From the NCBI RefSeq assembly GCF_002272075.1, contig NZ_NPBJ01000023.1, positions 155,037 to 219,036 on the forward strand: a stretch of 64,000 nt of DNA, written 5' to 3'. The stretch comes from Terribacillus saccharophilus. Its GTDB lineage: Bacteria; Bacillota; Bacilli; Bacillales; Amphibacillaceae. The position numbers and the translations under genes were made by a program. Below are positions 43,866-52,792 of the stretch, piece by piece. Below the pieces are notes generated by a model, which had not been told where the DNA came from, did no database searches, and worked only from the letters and a program-made list of their open reading frames with translations. The stretch's first letter is position 1. Each line of letters begins with the position of its first letter.

Positions 43866-43904
43866 AACAGAAGCGTACCAGTTTGGTACGCTTCTGTTTT
43901 ATTT
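43864..43904 (+). terminator. Terminator after the YitT-family gene
   Basis: AAAACAGAAGCGTACC and its exact complement flank a five-base loop and are followed by ATTT. The following 43905-44135 spacer is AT-rich; I see no gene in it. Confidence 0.85.
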
Positions 43905-44135
43905 AATGCCTCACTAGCTGTAAATTATGCACATTAACAAGTTAAGAACATATTGAATTTTTTAGATTGCATTCCATCATCTAACTGTATTATGTGCTAT
44001 GGTTGGTATAAAGGAATAATTTAGAGAAATGATAGATAAGACTTACTGCGGCCCGCAAAGAACTGGCATTGTATCTGGATAATATTTATAATGATATTTA
44101 GACTATAAAACGCACGAAAAAGGGGAACGGAACCA

Positions 44136-45146
44136 TTGGATAAGATAGAAATTGGCGGCCTCCAGTTTGCTTGGGAACTGGATAAAGGCAGATTTATATA
44201 TGAAGATCAGGATTCAGTTCTTTTTTGGATTTCCAGTGCTATGCGTGAATTTTTTGACACGATAGAGGAGATTTCTGGAGAAGAGGTTTCCAATCTTGTT
44301 TTCGAAACAACGGGATATCGGCAAGGCACTGTTGTCGGCGAATATTTCCAAAACAAACCTGACGTTGGCATCCATAAAGCTGCGGAACTGATTACGAATA
44401 CGTATGCTTCTGCAGGCTGGGGAAGAACTACAATAAAGAATCTTGATCCAGAAAAACATACGTTGACAGCAGAATTGGTTGACAGCTGGGAACATAAGAT
44501 AAATATTTCTCAAGGCAAAACTGAAGGAGGCCGTTTCTTGCCAGCCCATTATGCGGGCATCTTCAGCGGCATGTTCGGAACAAATATATGGTATAAGGTA
44601 GAGCATTATCAATTGGAAGGCTACGAAAGTACTATCATCCATTACTTCCCTTCAGAAGTTACAGTTTCGGAGAATATCCACCAGCTGGCCCGGAAAAAAG
44701 AATCACAGCAAATTTTGGAACTGGAAGCAACAGTCGAGGATAAGACCAGGGAATTGAAAAAGCTGGTGCGTGATCTATCCTCCCCGATCATACCTGTTCT
44801 TGATCATGTCGTTGTCGTTCCCTTAATCGGGAAATATGATGAAGAACGGTCAGAGGAGCTTCTATTCAAGACGCTGGAAAACTTGCCGGCCTATAAAGCA
44901 AGATACCTGCTTCTCGATTTGACAGGCCTGGATAAGGATGTCAGCCAATATACGGCGAACCTGATCAGCAAGGTTGGATCTGCTTCATCCTTAATCGGCA
45001 CGAAGACATTACTCGTCGGTATTTCACCAGAGCTCGGCTTGCAGATATCCAACTCTGGGATCTCGCTTGCCTCCTTCGATTGTTTCCAGACACTGCAGCA
45101 CGGAATCCATTATGCTCTTGGACAAATGGGTAAACAAATCATCTGA
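44136..45146 (+). CDS. V4R-like sensor with STAS domain, RsbR-type protein
   Basis: 336 residues. The first about 185 residues look like the V4R/XylR_N-type small-molecule domain (AGWGRTTI..., HYAGIFSGMFGTNIWYKVEHYQLEGYESTIIHYFP). A coiled linker (LELEATVEDKTRELKKLVRDL) joins a STAS domain with LLLDLTGLDKDVSQYTANLI and GTKTLLVGISPEL. The first RsbT-type phospho-threonine (DLTG) is present; at the second site Val replaces Thr (LLVG), opposite to the GAF-STAS protein 3 kb away. The start is TTG 44136 behind AAAAGGGGAACGG. Probably a stressosome paralogue with a chemical sensor. Confidence 0.8.
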   Translation: MDKIEIGGLQFAWELDKGRFIYEDQDSVLFWISSAMREFFDTIEEISGEEVSNLVFETTGYRQGTVVGEYFQNKPDVGIHKAAELITNTYASAGWGRTTIKNLDPEKHTLTAELVDSWEHKINISQGKTEGGRFLPAHYAGIFSGMFGTNIWYKVEHYQLEGYESTIIHYFPSEVTVSENIHQLARKKESQQILELEATVEDKTRELKKLVRDLSSPIIPVLDHVVVVPLIGKYDEERSEELLFKTLENLPAYKARYLLLDLTGLDKDVSQYTANLISKVGSASSLIGTKTLLVGISPELGLQISNSGISLASFDCFQTLQHGIHYALGQMGKQII

Positions 45147-45156
45147 AAATAACCAA

Positions 45157-45188
45157 CCTCTCCATCTATCTAGCTGGAGAGGCTTTTT
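45157..45188 (+). terminator. Terminator after the V4R-STAS gene
   Basis: CCTCTCCA pairs with TGGAGAGG and CTTTTT follows on the plus strand. The converging acetyltransferase gene ends inside it. Confidence 0.82.
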
Positions 45189-45649
45189 ACATCTAGCACC
45201 ATGCGAATAAAAGGATACACCGCCCCGTTTGTTTGCTGATCGAAACATTCAGTAAGACGGAAACCAATTCGTTCGTACAACGTAATAGCCCGCTTATTGA
45301 ATGAAGCTACAGCAAGGGAAATTTTTTCTGGGTGATATGTTTTTATGATGTGTTCTACCAGAAATGACACAAATTCCTGTCCAAAGCCTTTGCCAGTCAA
45401 ATCTGGACGCATACCAAATCCTATTTCGACTTCATCATTTTCTGATTGTATACTGCAAAAGCCAATCACCTCTTCCATCTGTGTCACCGCATAAACATTT
45501 CCTTTTCTCGCTTCTGGGTCAAGGAATTCAGCCAAGTCCTCTTCATCTTGGTCCATATCATAGAAAGCATAGATGCCTTCATATCTCCATGTGTTCGCAA
45601 TAAGTTCAGCCTGTGACTGCGTCATAGGTACAATCTGGTACATTGTCAT
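45170..45649 (-). CDS. GNAT-family N-acetyltransferase
   Basis: 159 residues. The acetyl-CoA motif is VEIGFGMRPDLTGKGFGQEFVSFLVEHI, followed by FNKRAITLYERIGFRLTECFDQQTNG, as in RimI/RimJ-like small acetyltransferases. I start at ATG 45649 (MTMYQIVP), eight bases after GGAGG; it overlaps the stop of the preceding small membrane protein gene (ATGA). Substrate unknown. Confidence 0.85.
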   Translation of the reverse strand: MTMYQIVPMTQSQAELIANTWRYEGIYAFYDMDQDEEDLAEFLDPEARKGNVYAVTQMEEVIGFCSIQSENDEVEIGFGMRPDLTGKGFGQEFVSFLVEHIIKTYHPEKISLAVASFNKRAITLYERIGFRLTECFDQQTNGAVYPFIRMVLDVKSLSS

Positions 45650-45807
45650 TCTCGTTGCCTCCGATCTGCTTGCCATTCAGCCATATATGTCTGCTGGCGT
45701 CTTCGGTTGTACGTTCTAAATACTAGATAGATTCCGATGATAACACCTAACACAATTAGCAAAATAAGTGCAACGATGGCAACGGTGTAAAAGGATAATG
45801 CCGTCAT
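45646..45807 (-). CDS. 53-residue membrane protein, coupled to the acetyltransferase
   Basis: MTALSFYTVAIVALILLIVL leads into one long hydrophobic helix, then a basic and Gln-rich tail (RTYNRRRQQTYMAEWQADRRQRE). GAGGGAG lies ten bases before ATG 45807. The stop overlaps the next start by four bases, so the two genes form an operon. No family recognised. The in-frame extension upstream to 45858 has no ribosome site. Confidence 0.65.
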   Translation of the reverse strand: MTALSFYTVAIVALILLIVLGVIIGIYLVFRTYNRRRQQTYMAEWQADRRQRE

Positions 45808-45989
45808 GAGATTGTTACTCCCTCTTTTTTTATTAATTCCATTATAGATAGAAAACAAATGGAAAACTAGGAATACTTTTTACAAATACTGCTTACTCCA
45901 TACGAATTGCTCTAGAAGATTACAAGAAAAGACTGCACACCAATTACACATATCTTTACTCAAAGTCTCACTAATATGAAAATGCCCAT

Positions 45990-46026
45990 AAAAAACCGGC
46001 TATAAAGTATATTTTATAGCCGGTTT
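45990..46026 (-). terminator. Terminator after the 96-residue protein gene
   Basis: AAACCGGCTATAAA and TTTTATAGCCGGTTT form a long stem, followed by T on the minus strand. The spacer 45808-45989 otherwise shows nothing I can name. Confidence 0.85.
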
Positions 46027-46030
46027 CAAA

Positions 46031-46321
46031 TTATTTATTCACTTTTTCTTCCGCCGCTTTAATCTCTTCTTCAGTCGGTGTAATTGTATTTGCCACCCAT
46101 TCTTCCCGGTACGCATGATCCAGCGCACTCAGGCCTCTTTCCTCTTTTTCAAAATCCGCTTCCGGACTAGGCATCTTGTCCTCCCGCTCTTTATCCTGCA
46201 AATTCGACCCTGTCACATTCGGATCATCCTTCTTGCGTTTCAAATAAGAAAAGGTACCTGCTGCTGCGGCTATTGCGACTGTTCCTCCTGCGATCAATCC
46301 GATATTCGTTTTCTTCATCAT
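46031..46321 (-). CDS. Small membrane-anchored protein, unknown function
   Basis: 96 residues: KKTNIGLIAGGTVAIAAAAG forms one N-terminal helix, followed by a KRKKDD stop-transfer and a highly charged tail rich in Glu and Lys, ending AEEKVNK. Topology would place the tail in the cytoplasm. GGAGGGAAG lies just upstream of ATG 46321 (a second ATG follows). I do not recognise a family; it resembles small general-stress membrane proteins only in style. Monocistronic with its own terminator. Confidence 0.65.
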   Translation of the reverse strand: MMKKTNIGLIAGGTVAIAAAAGTFSYLKRKKDDPNVTGSNLQDKEREDKMPSPEADFEKEERGLSALDHAYREEWVANTITPTEEEIKAAEEKVNK

Positions 46322-46403
46322 GTTACTTCCCTCCACTCATTTGTGATGATTCAGTAACGCTCTAAATTCTATATTCCTTGTTTGCGCTTTCTCTAAACTA
46401 AAA

Positions 46404-46988
46404 TTAAGCTTCCTGCTTCAGCTCGAACTCCACTAGATTCTCCCCAAGGACACTAAGAGTAATATGATTGTCACTCATGTTGATGTAGCCATATTTGGAG
46501 CTGGAGGTATCTGTAATACTTTGTCTTAGATTGCCTGGCACCTTGCGCTCGCCATTTTTGTAGCATGTATAAATATGATCAATTGTCACATCAGGTATAT
46601 GCAGGATATTTTTTAAATAGTAGACAGCCACTGTATTGAATTTTATATTGGAATTCACTTCATATCGCTCCAGGAAATCACGGAATGGTTCCACACCGCT
46701 TTTGCCTAGTAAATCAAGGTCTTTCACCATGCTATAGGAGTCCTTATTCCGGCGGATCGGACGCTTCTTGATTGATTGAACTCGATTGGAGTCGACAACC
46801 GAAATGTGCTGTACTGTTTCTGTTTCTGGCTCCTCTGCTGCCGCCGCCTCATAGCCATAACCCTGCTCACCAAGATAGCTCTTTACCATTATGTCGAAAA
46901 CCTTGCCTTGCAGATTTTCCGGAAACTTCTGTATCACTGTCGAAATACGTTCCATTTCTGCTACTAATGCCTCGTACGACGTCGTCAT
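46404..46988 (-). CDS. Uncharacterised protein with winged-helix-like C-terminus
   Basis: 194 residues. The N-terminal 50 residues look helical (YEALVAEMERISTVIQKFPENLQG), an acidic linker (EEPETE) and a basic patch (KKRPIRRNKD) follow. The C-terminal 95 residues (NTVAVYYLKNILHIPDVTIDHIYTCYKN...NLRQSITDTSSSKYGYI) have the helix-helix-strand rhythm of a winged helix. No catalytic motif is seen. GGGAGGGG lies just before ATG 46988. Single gene. Function not assigned. Confidence 0.6.
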   Translation of the reverse strand: MTTSYEALVAEMERISTVIQKFPENLQGKVFDIMVKSYLGEQGYGYEAAAAEEPETETVQHISVVDSNRVQSIKKRPIRRNKDSYSMVKDLDLLGKSGVEPFRDFLERYEVNSNIKFNTVAVYYLKNILHIPDVTIDHIYTCYKNGERKVPGNLRQSITDTSSSKYGYINMSDNHITLSVLGENLVEFELKQEA

Positions 46989-47140
46989 AATTCCCCTCCC
47001 ATAGCTTTTTCTATTTGTTTCTCGATTGTTTGTGCTATTTCCTGCAAAGTTTTCAATTTTTCTATATTGAAAGATTATCTATATTAACATTCCACTATCC
47101 TTATCTTTTCACACCTTCTTTAATTTAAGGTTTTCTATGT

Positions 47141-47167
47141 AGAAAGAAGAGCAGATTACTGCTCTTC
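47141..47167 (-). terminator. Terminator containing the stop codon of the PTS IIC gene in its loop
   Basis: GAAGAGCAG (47146-47154) and CTGCTCTTC (47159-47167) pair, and the TAA stop (47156-47158) lies in the four-base loop. CTTTCT follows on the minus strand, so the T tract is poor. Confidence 0.6.
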
Positions 47168-48469
47168 TCCTCCTGCCGCTTCTTCCTTTGCTTTTTGTTT
47201 ATCCCATAGCCGGAAAAAAGGGTAATAAATAAGGAATGATAGGACAAGAATGACAATCTGAAGAATTGCCCCTGATATGCTGCCTGTAATTAGATAGCCT
47301 TGTAATATAGGCGGCATTGTCCAAGGTGGCACTATTCCTATAGGCTTCGCAACGATTCCCCAGTCCATAGCCAGATACGTAATCAGTACCGAAATAAGCG
47401 GTGTGAAAATGAAGGGCACGATCAAGAGCGGGTTCATGACAATAGGCATTCCGAATAGTACCGGTTCATTGATATTGAATATACCTGGTCCGATACTCAG
47501 CCTTCCAAGCTGCTTCATCTGCTGACTTTTCGCAAATAATAACATTGCCAGCACAAGGCCCAGTGTTGTTCCAGAACCTCCTATAAAGACGATATCATTT
47601 ATTTCATTTGTAACGATATGCTGCACGGGCTCGCCAAGCTCAAAGGATTTAGCGTTCTCCGCTGTCAACGTCAGCCAAATCGGTCCTGTTACAGCTCCAA
47701 CAATCGTCGATCCATGTAAACCAGTACTCCAAAGCAATGTGATTAACAGAAAAATAATCATTGTACCAGCAAGACTCGTTCCGATAGATGTGAGCGGCTT
47801 TTGCAGGAGCACTGTGATGACATTATGGATACTGCCAAAAGTACCGACGTTCTCTACTAGCAAACGAATGACCCAGATTGCAATGATTGCAAAAAATCCT
47901 GGTATCAGGGCGGTAAAAGAGCGAGCAACAGCTGGCGGTACACCGTCAGGCAGTTTGATGACTAAATTACGCTGTACAATCAACCGATATATTTCAGTAC
48001 ACAGAAGCGCAATCAGCATCCCGACAAAAAGCCCTTTACTTGTGAACATCGCTGTCTGATAAGCTGTTTCTGTGATATCCACGCCTTCTGGTGTCTTGCC
48101 GATGATATACGTTACATATGGCGTGCCGACGAAATAAGCCGATAAAGATACAGCACCAGCCGCAAGTGGATCAACCTTATATGACTCAGCCAAACGATAA
48201 CCGATTCCAAAAACGGCAATCAAGGTCATTAGTTCAAACGTGCCGCGATATGGATATAGCAAACTCTCCTTGAGCTGCGGCCGTTCAGCAAGGAAATCCA
48301 TATACGACTGGATCGGAAAATTGGCTAGAATTAAAAAGAAAGAACCTATGATGATGAGTGGCATTGATAAAATTAGTCCATCACGGAGTGCATTCAAGTG
48401 TCGCTGCTGCGCTACCTTCGCGGCGACAGGCATTACTTTCTCCTCTAGGAACTGATTCACTTTACTCAT
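47156..48469 (-). CDS. PTS lactose/cellobiose-family IIC permease (orphan)
   Basis: 437 residues with about ten membrane helices. The beginning FLEEKVMPVAAKVAQQRHLNALRDGLILSMPLIIIGSFFLI and the GSGTTLGLVLAML and GIFNINEPVLFGMPIVMNP segments are typical of CelB/LicC/GmuC permeases, which carry beta-glucosides or N,N'-diacetylchitobiose in as phosphates. No IIA, IIB, phospho-glucosidase or regulator lies nearby, so partners must be elsewhere. AGGAGG precedes ATG 48469. A full-match cre site is 35 bases upstream. Confidence 0.92.
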   Translation of the reverse strand: MSKVNQFLEEKVMPVAAKVAQQRHLNALRDGLILSMPLIIIGSFFLILANFPIQSYMDFLAERPQLKESLLYPYRGTFELMTLIAVFGIGYRLAESYKVDPLAAGAVSLSAYFVGTPYVTYIIGKTPEGVDITETAYQTAMFTSKGLFVGMLIALLCTEIYRLIVQRNLVIKLPDGVPPAVARSFTALIPGFFAIIAIWVIRLLVENVGTFGSIHNVITVLLQKPLTSIGTSLAGTMIIFLLITLLWSTGLHGSTIVGAVTGPIWLTLTAENAKSFELGEPVQHIVTNEINDIVFIGGSGTTLGLVLAMLLFAKSQQMKQLGRLSIGPGIFNINEPVLFGMPIVMNPLLIVPFIFTPLISVLITYLAMDWGIVAKPIGIVPPWTMPPILQGYLITGSISGAILQIVILVLSFLIYYPFFRLWDKQKAKEEAAGGEEQ

Positions 48470-48503
48470 GACTGTACCTCCTCAGCGGATTTACAGCATT
48501 TTA

Positions 48504-48517
48504 TGTAAACGCTTTCA
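48504..48517 (-). promoter_or_regulatory. Perfect cre (CcpA) site upstream of the PTS IIC gene
   Basis: TGTAAACGCTTTCA matches TGWAARCGYTWNCW at every position. It lies 35 bases upstream of the IIC start and about 143 bases upstream of the divergent DapA-like gene. Confidence 0.75.
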
Positions 48518-48659
48518 TTGTGATGAGGTTTTTCCAGCCCAATTATTTTCTATACAATTCTTGTTAAACTAGGTTATGGTGAGTACTACATACACACGGC
48601 TTTAGAGCAACTGATTCTTAAGTGGTCAGCAAATAAATTTTCACGAAGGAGTTAAGCTC

Positions 48660-49487
48660 ATGTTGAAAGAAATTTATCATATCGCTGTACCTACTGCTTT
48701 TCAAGACAACGAGGCACTCGATACAAAGCATACTCTAGATCACATAAGACAACTATATAACCAAGGTATTCGATCTGTACTAGTTTGCGGTTCAACCGGG
48801 GAGCAGCATAGCCTTAGTTTAAAGGAAAAAGTGGAGCTGCTAACAGCTTTAGAAGAGGAAGAATTGCTCGTTAGCGATATGGAAATTATCTTCGGTGTTT
48901 CAGCGATCAGACAATCTGAAGCTGAAGTACTTGCTAAAGAAATCAGTAAGACCAATATTGCCGCAATTCTCTTAGGCTATCCCCCCTACCTCTTACCTAC
49001 TCAGAACGAAGCATTGATATATTCAAAAAGTATTATTTCTTTGGTCAAGAAACCAGTAATCTTATACAATAACCCGGCTCGCACAGGCTTTGATTTATCT
49101 GTTGAAAGCGTACTTGAACTTGCAAAATCAGATTCGGTTATTGGCTTAAAAGAAGCAGGAAATTCAAGCAAAGCTTCCGATATATTGAGGAACGTATCAG
49201 ATGGTGTATTTTATATTTATGCTGGAGGAGAGCGGGACCTGTTGCAGAAAATTCAATATGGCTTTTCACGTTTATCTTCTATTGCCGGCAATATTGCTCC
49301 TATTAGAATACAATCATGGTTTGAAGGTCTGTTATCTGGAAACATGATAGAACAAAAAGAGATTGATTGTATTAATGACGTCCTAGAAACAATTTACAAC
49401 GGTTCGCCTATTGTTAATCTAAAAAGAGAGTTGAGTCATGAAGGTGTTGACTTAGGTAGATGCAGAAAACCTCTCGGAAACAGTTAG
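48660..49487 (+). CDS. Dihydrodipicolinate synthase-family aldolase/lyase
   Basis: 275 residues of the DapA/NanA fold. VCGSTGEQHSLSLKEK is the pyruvate-binding loop, ILYNNPARTG has the catalytic Tyr and GLKEAGN the Schiff-base Lys. It differs from housekeeping DapA in sequence and lies alone, so another 2-keto acid aldolase or N-acetylneuraminate-type lyase activity is possible. ATG 48660 with AAGGAG upstream. Base composition is more AT-rich than its neighbours, which may point to transfer, but this is only an impression. Confidence 0.85.
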   Translation: MLKEIYHIAVPTAFQDNEALDTKHTLDHIRQLYNQGIRSVLVCGSTGEQHSLSLKEKVELLTALEEEELLVSDMEIIFGVSAIRQSEAEVLAKEISKTNIAAILLGYPPYLLPTQNEALIYSKSIISLVKKPVILYNNPARTGFDLSVESVLELAKSDSVIGLKEAGNSSKASDILRNVSDGVFYIYAGGERDLLQKIQYGFSRLSSIAGNIAPIRIQSWFEGLLSGNMIEQKEIDCINDVLETIYNGSPIVNLKRELSHEGVDLGRCRKPLGNS

Positions 49488-49490
49488 TGA

Positions 49491-49537
49491 ATGAAATAGA
49501 ACCGTTCAAAAAAATGCAGGAACGGTTCTTCATTTCA
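49491..49537. terminator. Hairpin between the DapA-like gene and the alarmone synthetase gene
   Basis: TGAAATAGAACCGTTC pairs with GAACGGTTCTTCATTTCA (small internal mismatch). T tracts are weak, so terminator function is likely but not certain. Confidence 0.55.
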
Positions 49538-49542
49538 AATTT

Positions 49543-50307
49543 TTATTCAAGTCTCTTCGGCTTGTCTATTAGCTGCTGAAGTATACCCTGCATTATCTTG
49601 TCCCGAGTTGCAGTCATGCTGCTCACGTCGAGAACTTCATCGAGTTGTTCATTTAAACTTTCATTCTTTAGCTCTTTTACTTCATTATGAATTTTTTCCA
49701 TCTTATCATCCAACGCGGATGCAGAATCAGCAGCTGCTTTTAATTCATTCGCCAGCCGATTCGGTATTGCTTTATCATATTTATAATAGATTTTATGTTC
49801 CAGACTGGCCCAAAAATCCATCGCTATCGTCCTGATTTGAATCTCCACACACACGCTTTCTTCCCTATCAGACAAAAATACGGGTACTTTCACAATTAGG
49901 TGCAGGCTCTGGTAGCCATTTGGTTTCGGGTTCTTTATATAATCTTTCCTATCGATAAGTTCGATATCTTTTTGCTTCTCGATCATATCGCTTATTGCGT
50001 AGATATCCGATTTAAATGAGCAGGTAATTCTGATACCAGCGATATCCTTGATATTTTCCTTAATAGCATCCAATGAAAAATCAATATTCTTCTTAAAGAT
50101 TTTCTTTAAAATGCTTTCTGGTGATTTCAATCGGGAACTGCAGTGTTCAATTGGATTATAATCGTGAATATAAGAAAATTCTTCATTTAAGATATTGATT
50201 TTCGTATTCACTTCATCCAGAGCGAATTTGTATACGGCGGTAAATCTCGTAAGTTCTGTCTTCAGTTCTTTAAGCTGCGTTAAATTCTCATGTGTCAGTG
50301 ACTGCAT
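49543..50307 (-). CDS. Small alarmone synthetase, (p)ppGpp synthetase (RelP/RelQ type)
   Basis: 254 residues with the RelA/SpoT synthetase domain but no hydrolase, TGS or ACT domain. Motifs: RLKSPESILKK, DIAGIRITCSF, KPNGYQSLHLIV and EIQIRTIAMDFWASLEHKI. It makes (p)ppGpp or pGpp from ATP and GTP/GDP; small synthetases respond to cell wall stress in Firmicutes. ATG 50307, with AAAGGAAC upstream, is preferred to the in-frame GTG at 50334. Somewhat longer than typical RelP or RelQ (about 210) because of a C-terminal tail. Confidence 0.9.
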   Translation of the reverse strand: MQSLTHENLTQLKELKTELTRFTAVYKFALDEVNTKINILNEEFSYIHDYNPIEHCSSRLKSPESILKKIFKKNIDFSLDAIKENIKDIAGIRITCSFKSDIYAISDMIEKQKDIELIDRKDYIKNPKPNGYQSLHLIVKVPVFLSDREESVCVEIQIRTIAMDFWASLEHKIYYKYDKAIPNRLANELKAAADSASALDDKMEKIHNEVKELKNESLNEQLDEVLDVSSMTATRDKIMQGILQQLIDKPKRLE

Positions 50308-50444
50308 ATTAAAGTTCCTTTCTACTAGCTGCACGGAATATTTTCATTAAAATGGGCAGCAAAAGGCGAATTAATCACCGCCCTACTCTCATTTTATCAG
50401 TAATTCAATTTTCCCTCAGCAATTTTGAGCTTGGCTTCTATAAG

Positions 50445-50479
50445 AAAAGAGACGCTCTCCCGTGAGAACGTCTCTTTTT
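50445..50479. terminator. Bidirectional terminator after the MMPL gene
   Basis: AAAGAGACG..TCTC and GAGA..CGTCTCTTT pair around a CCGT loop, with T runs on either strand. Confidence 0.75.
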
Positions 50480-50483
50480 ACAC

Positions 50484-52685
50484 TCAGCTTGTTTTTCTTT
50501 CTTTTTCTTTCTCATGAAGGAGTGCTTCCCCTTCTATGTCAATGTTCGGCAAAATCTTATCGAGCCACTTTGGCATATACCATGCTGCATTGCCCATTAA
50601 GGACATAACAGCTGGAACAATTGTCATACGAACTACGAAGGCATCGAATAGGACCCCAAATGTCAGCGCCATCCCGATTGATTTAATCATCGCATCAGGC
50701 GTTACCATAAAGCCGACGAATACCGACATCATGATCAATCCTGCTGCAACGACAACTTTACCGCTATCACGCATACCCGCGAGTATCGCTTCTTTTGGAT
50801 CACGAGTTTGGGAATATATTTCCCGCATACGGCTTACGAGGAATACTTCATAGTCCATCGCCAAACCGAATAGGATACCGATCGCAATGATCGGCAGGAA
50901 TGCCAGTATCGGGCTTTCTCCTGGGAATCCGAACAGGTTGATCATATTCCCGTCCTGCACAACAAACGTAACAAACCCTAATGTTGCGCCGATGGAAAGC
51001 AGGAATCCTAAAACTGCCTTAAGCGGCAGAAGGATAGATCTGAATACTAATACAAGAAGGACATATGCAAGCCCAACGATTAGTAATGCAAATATTGGCA
51101 GCGCATCATTCAGTTTTTGTGCAATATCAATATTGACTGCGGCAGTACCTGTAACAAGCAATTCCGTATCTTCATTGGATATATCTCTGATTTCATTTAC
51201 GATATCTTTTGTTTCCTGGTCATTTGGTCCAGTTACCGGTGTCACACTGATGATAAATACATCCCCAGCTTCATTCGGCATTGCTGGAGTAACAGTTTTC
51301 ACATCATCTAGTTCACTGATGTCCTGGCTGACAGCTTGTAAATCCTGCTGAACTGCTTCTGGATTTTCATTCGCATCGATTTTAGCTGCAACGACTAAAG
51401 TAGAATGGAACCCTTCTCCATAAGCATCCGCCAGTATATCGTATGCTTTCCGTTCTGTTGTGTCCTCTTGTTTCGCTGTTCCATCATCCGGCAGACCTAA
51501 ATTCATATGAGTGAATGGAATAGCAATAACCAAAAGTATTGCTACAGAAAGGAACGTAACAAGCAATGGACGTCGCGTAACAAATTTACCCCATCTGTTT
51601 TTGCTAGGCTTTCCTTCCGTAGTCCGAGTGATTTTCTTCAGGAATCGATTTCCTTTAGAAGGAGAAATTCGGTGGCCAAGCATCCCTAGAATTGCCGGTA
51701 GTACCGTAATTGATACTATTACAGACAATAGAATACTGATAGAAGCCGCTACACCCATTACTGTCAGGAACGGAATTCCAGTTACAGCAAGACCCAACAG
51801 GCCTATAATAACTGTCAATCCTGCGAATACAACAGCGCTCCCGGAAGTACCAGTTGCAATTGCCACCGATTCTTTAACGGAATGACCCTCAGCCAGCTGC
51901 TGTCTGAATCGTGTCATGATGAACAAAGCGTAATCTATTCCTACTGCAATACCCAGCATTGCTGCCAAAGTCAACGATACATTTTGCATTTCGAAGAAGT
52001 TGGAACCGATCACGATTGTCAGCAAGCTTATTCCAAGTCCAATTAACGCAGATAAAATTGGCATACCTGCTGCCAGGAAGCTAGTGAACGTCACTGCGAG
52101 CACGAGGAAGGCAACAATAATCCCGATAATCTCGCCTGCCCCCAAATGCATGCCAGAGAATTCTACGTCACCAGTTAATTCAGTTTGAATTCCAGCATCG
52201 CGTGTCTCTTCGACTTTCTCTGTCACATTATCAATTGACTCTTGCGTTACTTCTGCTGCTTCATCCTTGAAAATAACTGTACCGTAACCGACCGTTCTAT
52301 CTTCATTCAAATTCTGAAGCTGAACTGGTGTTGCTACGGAGACAACGTCCGAATCATCTTCTTGAATACTGTTTAGCATATCTGTAATAACTTTATTAGA
52401 TGCTTCGGAATCGAGTGTCTCACCCTCCGATGCTTTGAACACAACCTGCACTTGTGCTCCTGATTCTGAATCAGGGAATGCATCCTTCAGCAAATCATTG
52501 GCTTCTTCAGCAGGTGTATTCGGAATACTCAAGTCTTCATTAAATGCCGTTCCTAAACTAATAGTTACGACAGCTAAAGCGATAAGAAGAGCTAACGCCC
52601 CGAAAACAACGCTTTTTTTATAGTTTACAGCCCATTTTCCTAACTTATATAAAAGTTTCGCTATTGTAATCTCCTCCAATGTCAT
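50484..52685 (-). CDS. MMPL/RND-family transporter
   Basis: 733 residues in two related halves, each with one helix, a large outside domain and five helices. Typical motifs are AMLGIAVGIDYALFIMTRFRQQLAEG in the first half and GILFGLAMDYEVFLVSRMREIYSQT in the second. The family exports lipids, drugs or siderophores using the proton gradient. The divergent TetR gene is its likely repressor. Start is uncertain: ATG 52685 has no ribosome site, while GGAGGAG lies six bases before an ATA at codon 8 (52664). Confidence 0.9.
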   Translation of the reverse strand: MTLEEITIAKLLYKLGKWAVNYKKSVVFGALALLIALAVVTISLGTAFNEDLSIPNTPAEEANDLLKDAFPDSESGAQVQVVFKASEGETLDSEASNKVITDMLNSIQEDDSDVVSVATPVQLQNLNEDRTVGYGTVIFKDEAAEVTQESIDNVTEKVEETRDAGIQTELTGDVEFSGMHLGAGEIIGIIVAFLVLAVTFTSFLAAGMPILSALIGLGISLLTIVIGSNFFEMQNVSLTLAAMLGIAVGIDYALFIMTRFRQQLAEGHSVKESVAIATGTSGSAVVFAGLTVIIGLLGLAVTGIPFLTVMGVAASISILLSVIVSITVLPAILGMLGHRISPSKGNRFLKKITRTTEGKPSKNRWGKFVTRRPLLVTFLSVAILLVIAIPFTHMNLGLPDDGTAKQEDTTERKAYDILADAYGEGFHSTLVVAAKIDANENPEAVQQDLQAVSQDISELDDVKTVTPAMPNEAGDVFIISVTPVTGPNDQETKDIVNEIRDISNEDTELLVTGTAAVNIDIAQKLNDALPIFALLIVGLAYVLLVLVFRSILLPLKAVLGFLLSIGATLGFVTFVVQDGNMINLFGFPGESPILAFLPIIAIGILFGLAMDYEVFLVSRMREIYSQTRDPKEAILAGMRDSGKVVVAAGLIMMSVFVGFMVTPDAMIKSIGMALTFGVLFDAFVVRMTIVPAVMSLMGNAAWYMPKWLDKILPNIDIEGEALLHEKEKERKTS

Positions 52686-52792
52686 CTATTGCGTACGATC
52701 GTGTTTAGAAATAAAGATGCTGTGAACACAGTTCATGTTGACTCTGCTTTCACAATCGGCTAAACTTGCATCATCATTAAAGCTAACGTTTG

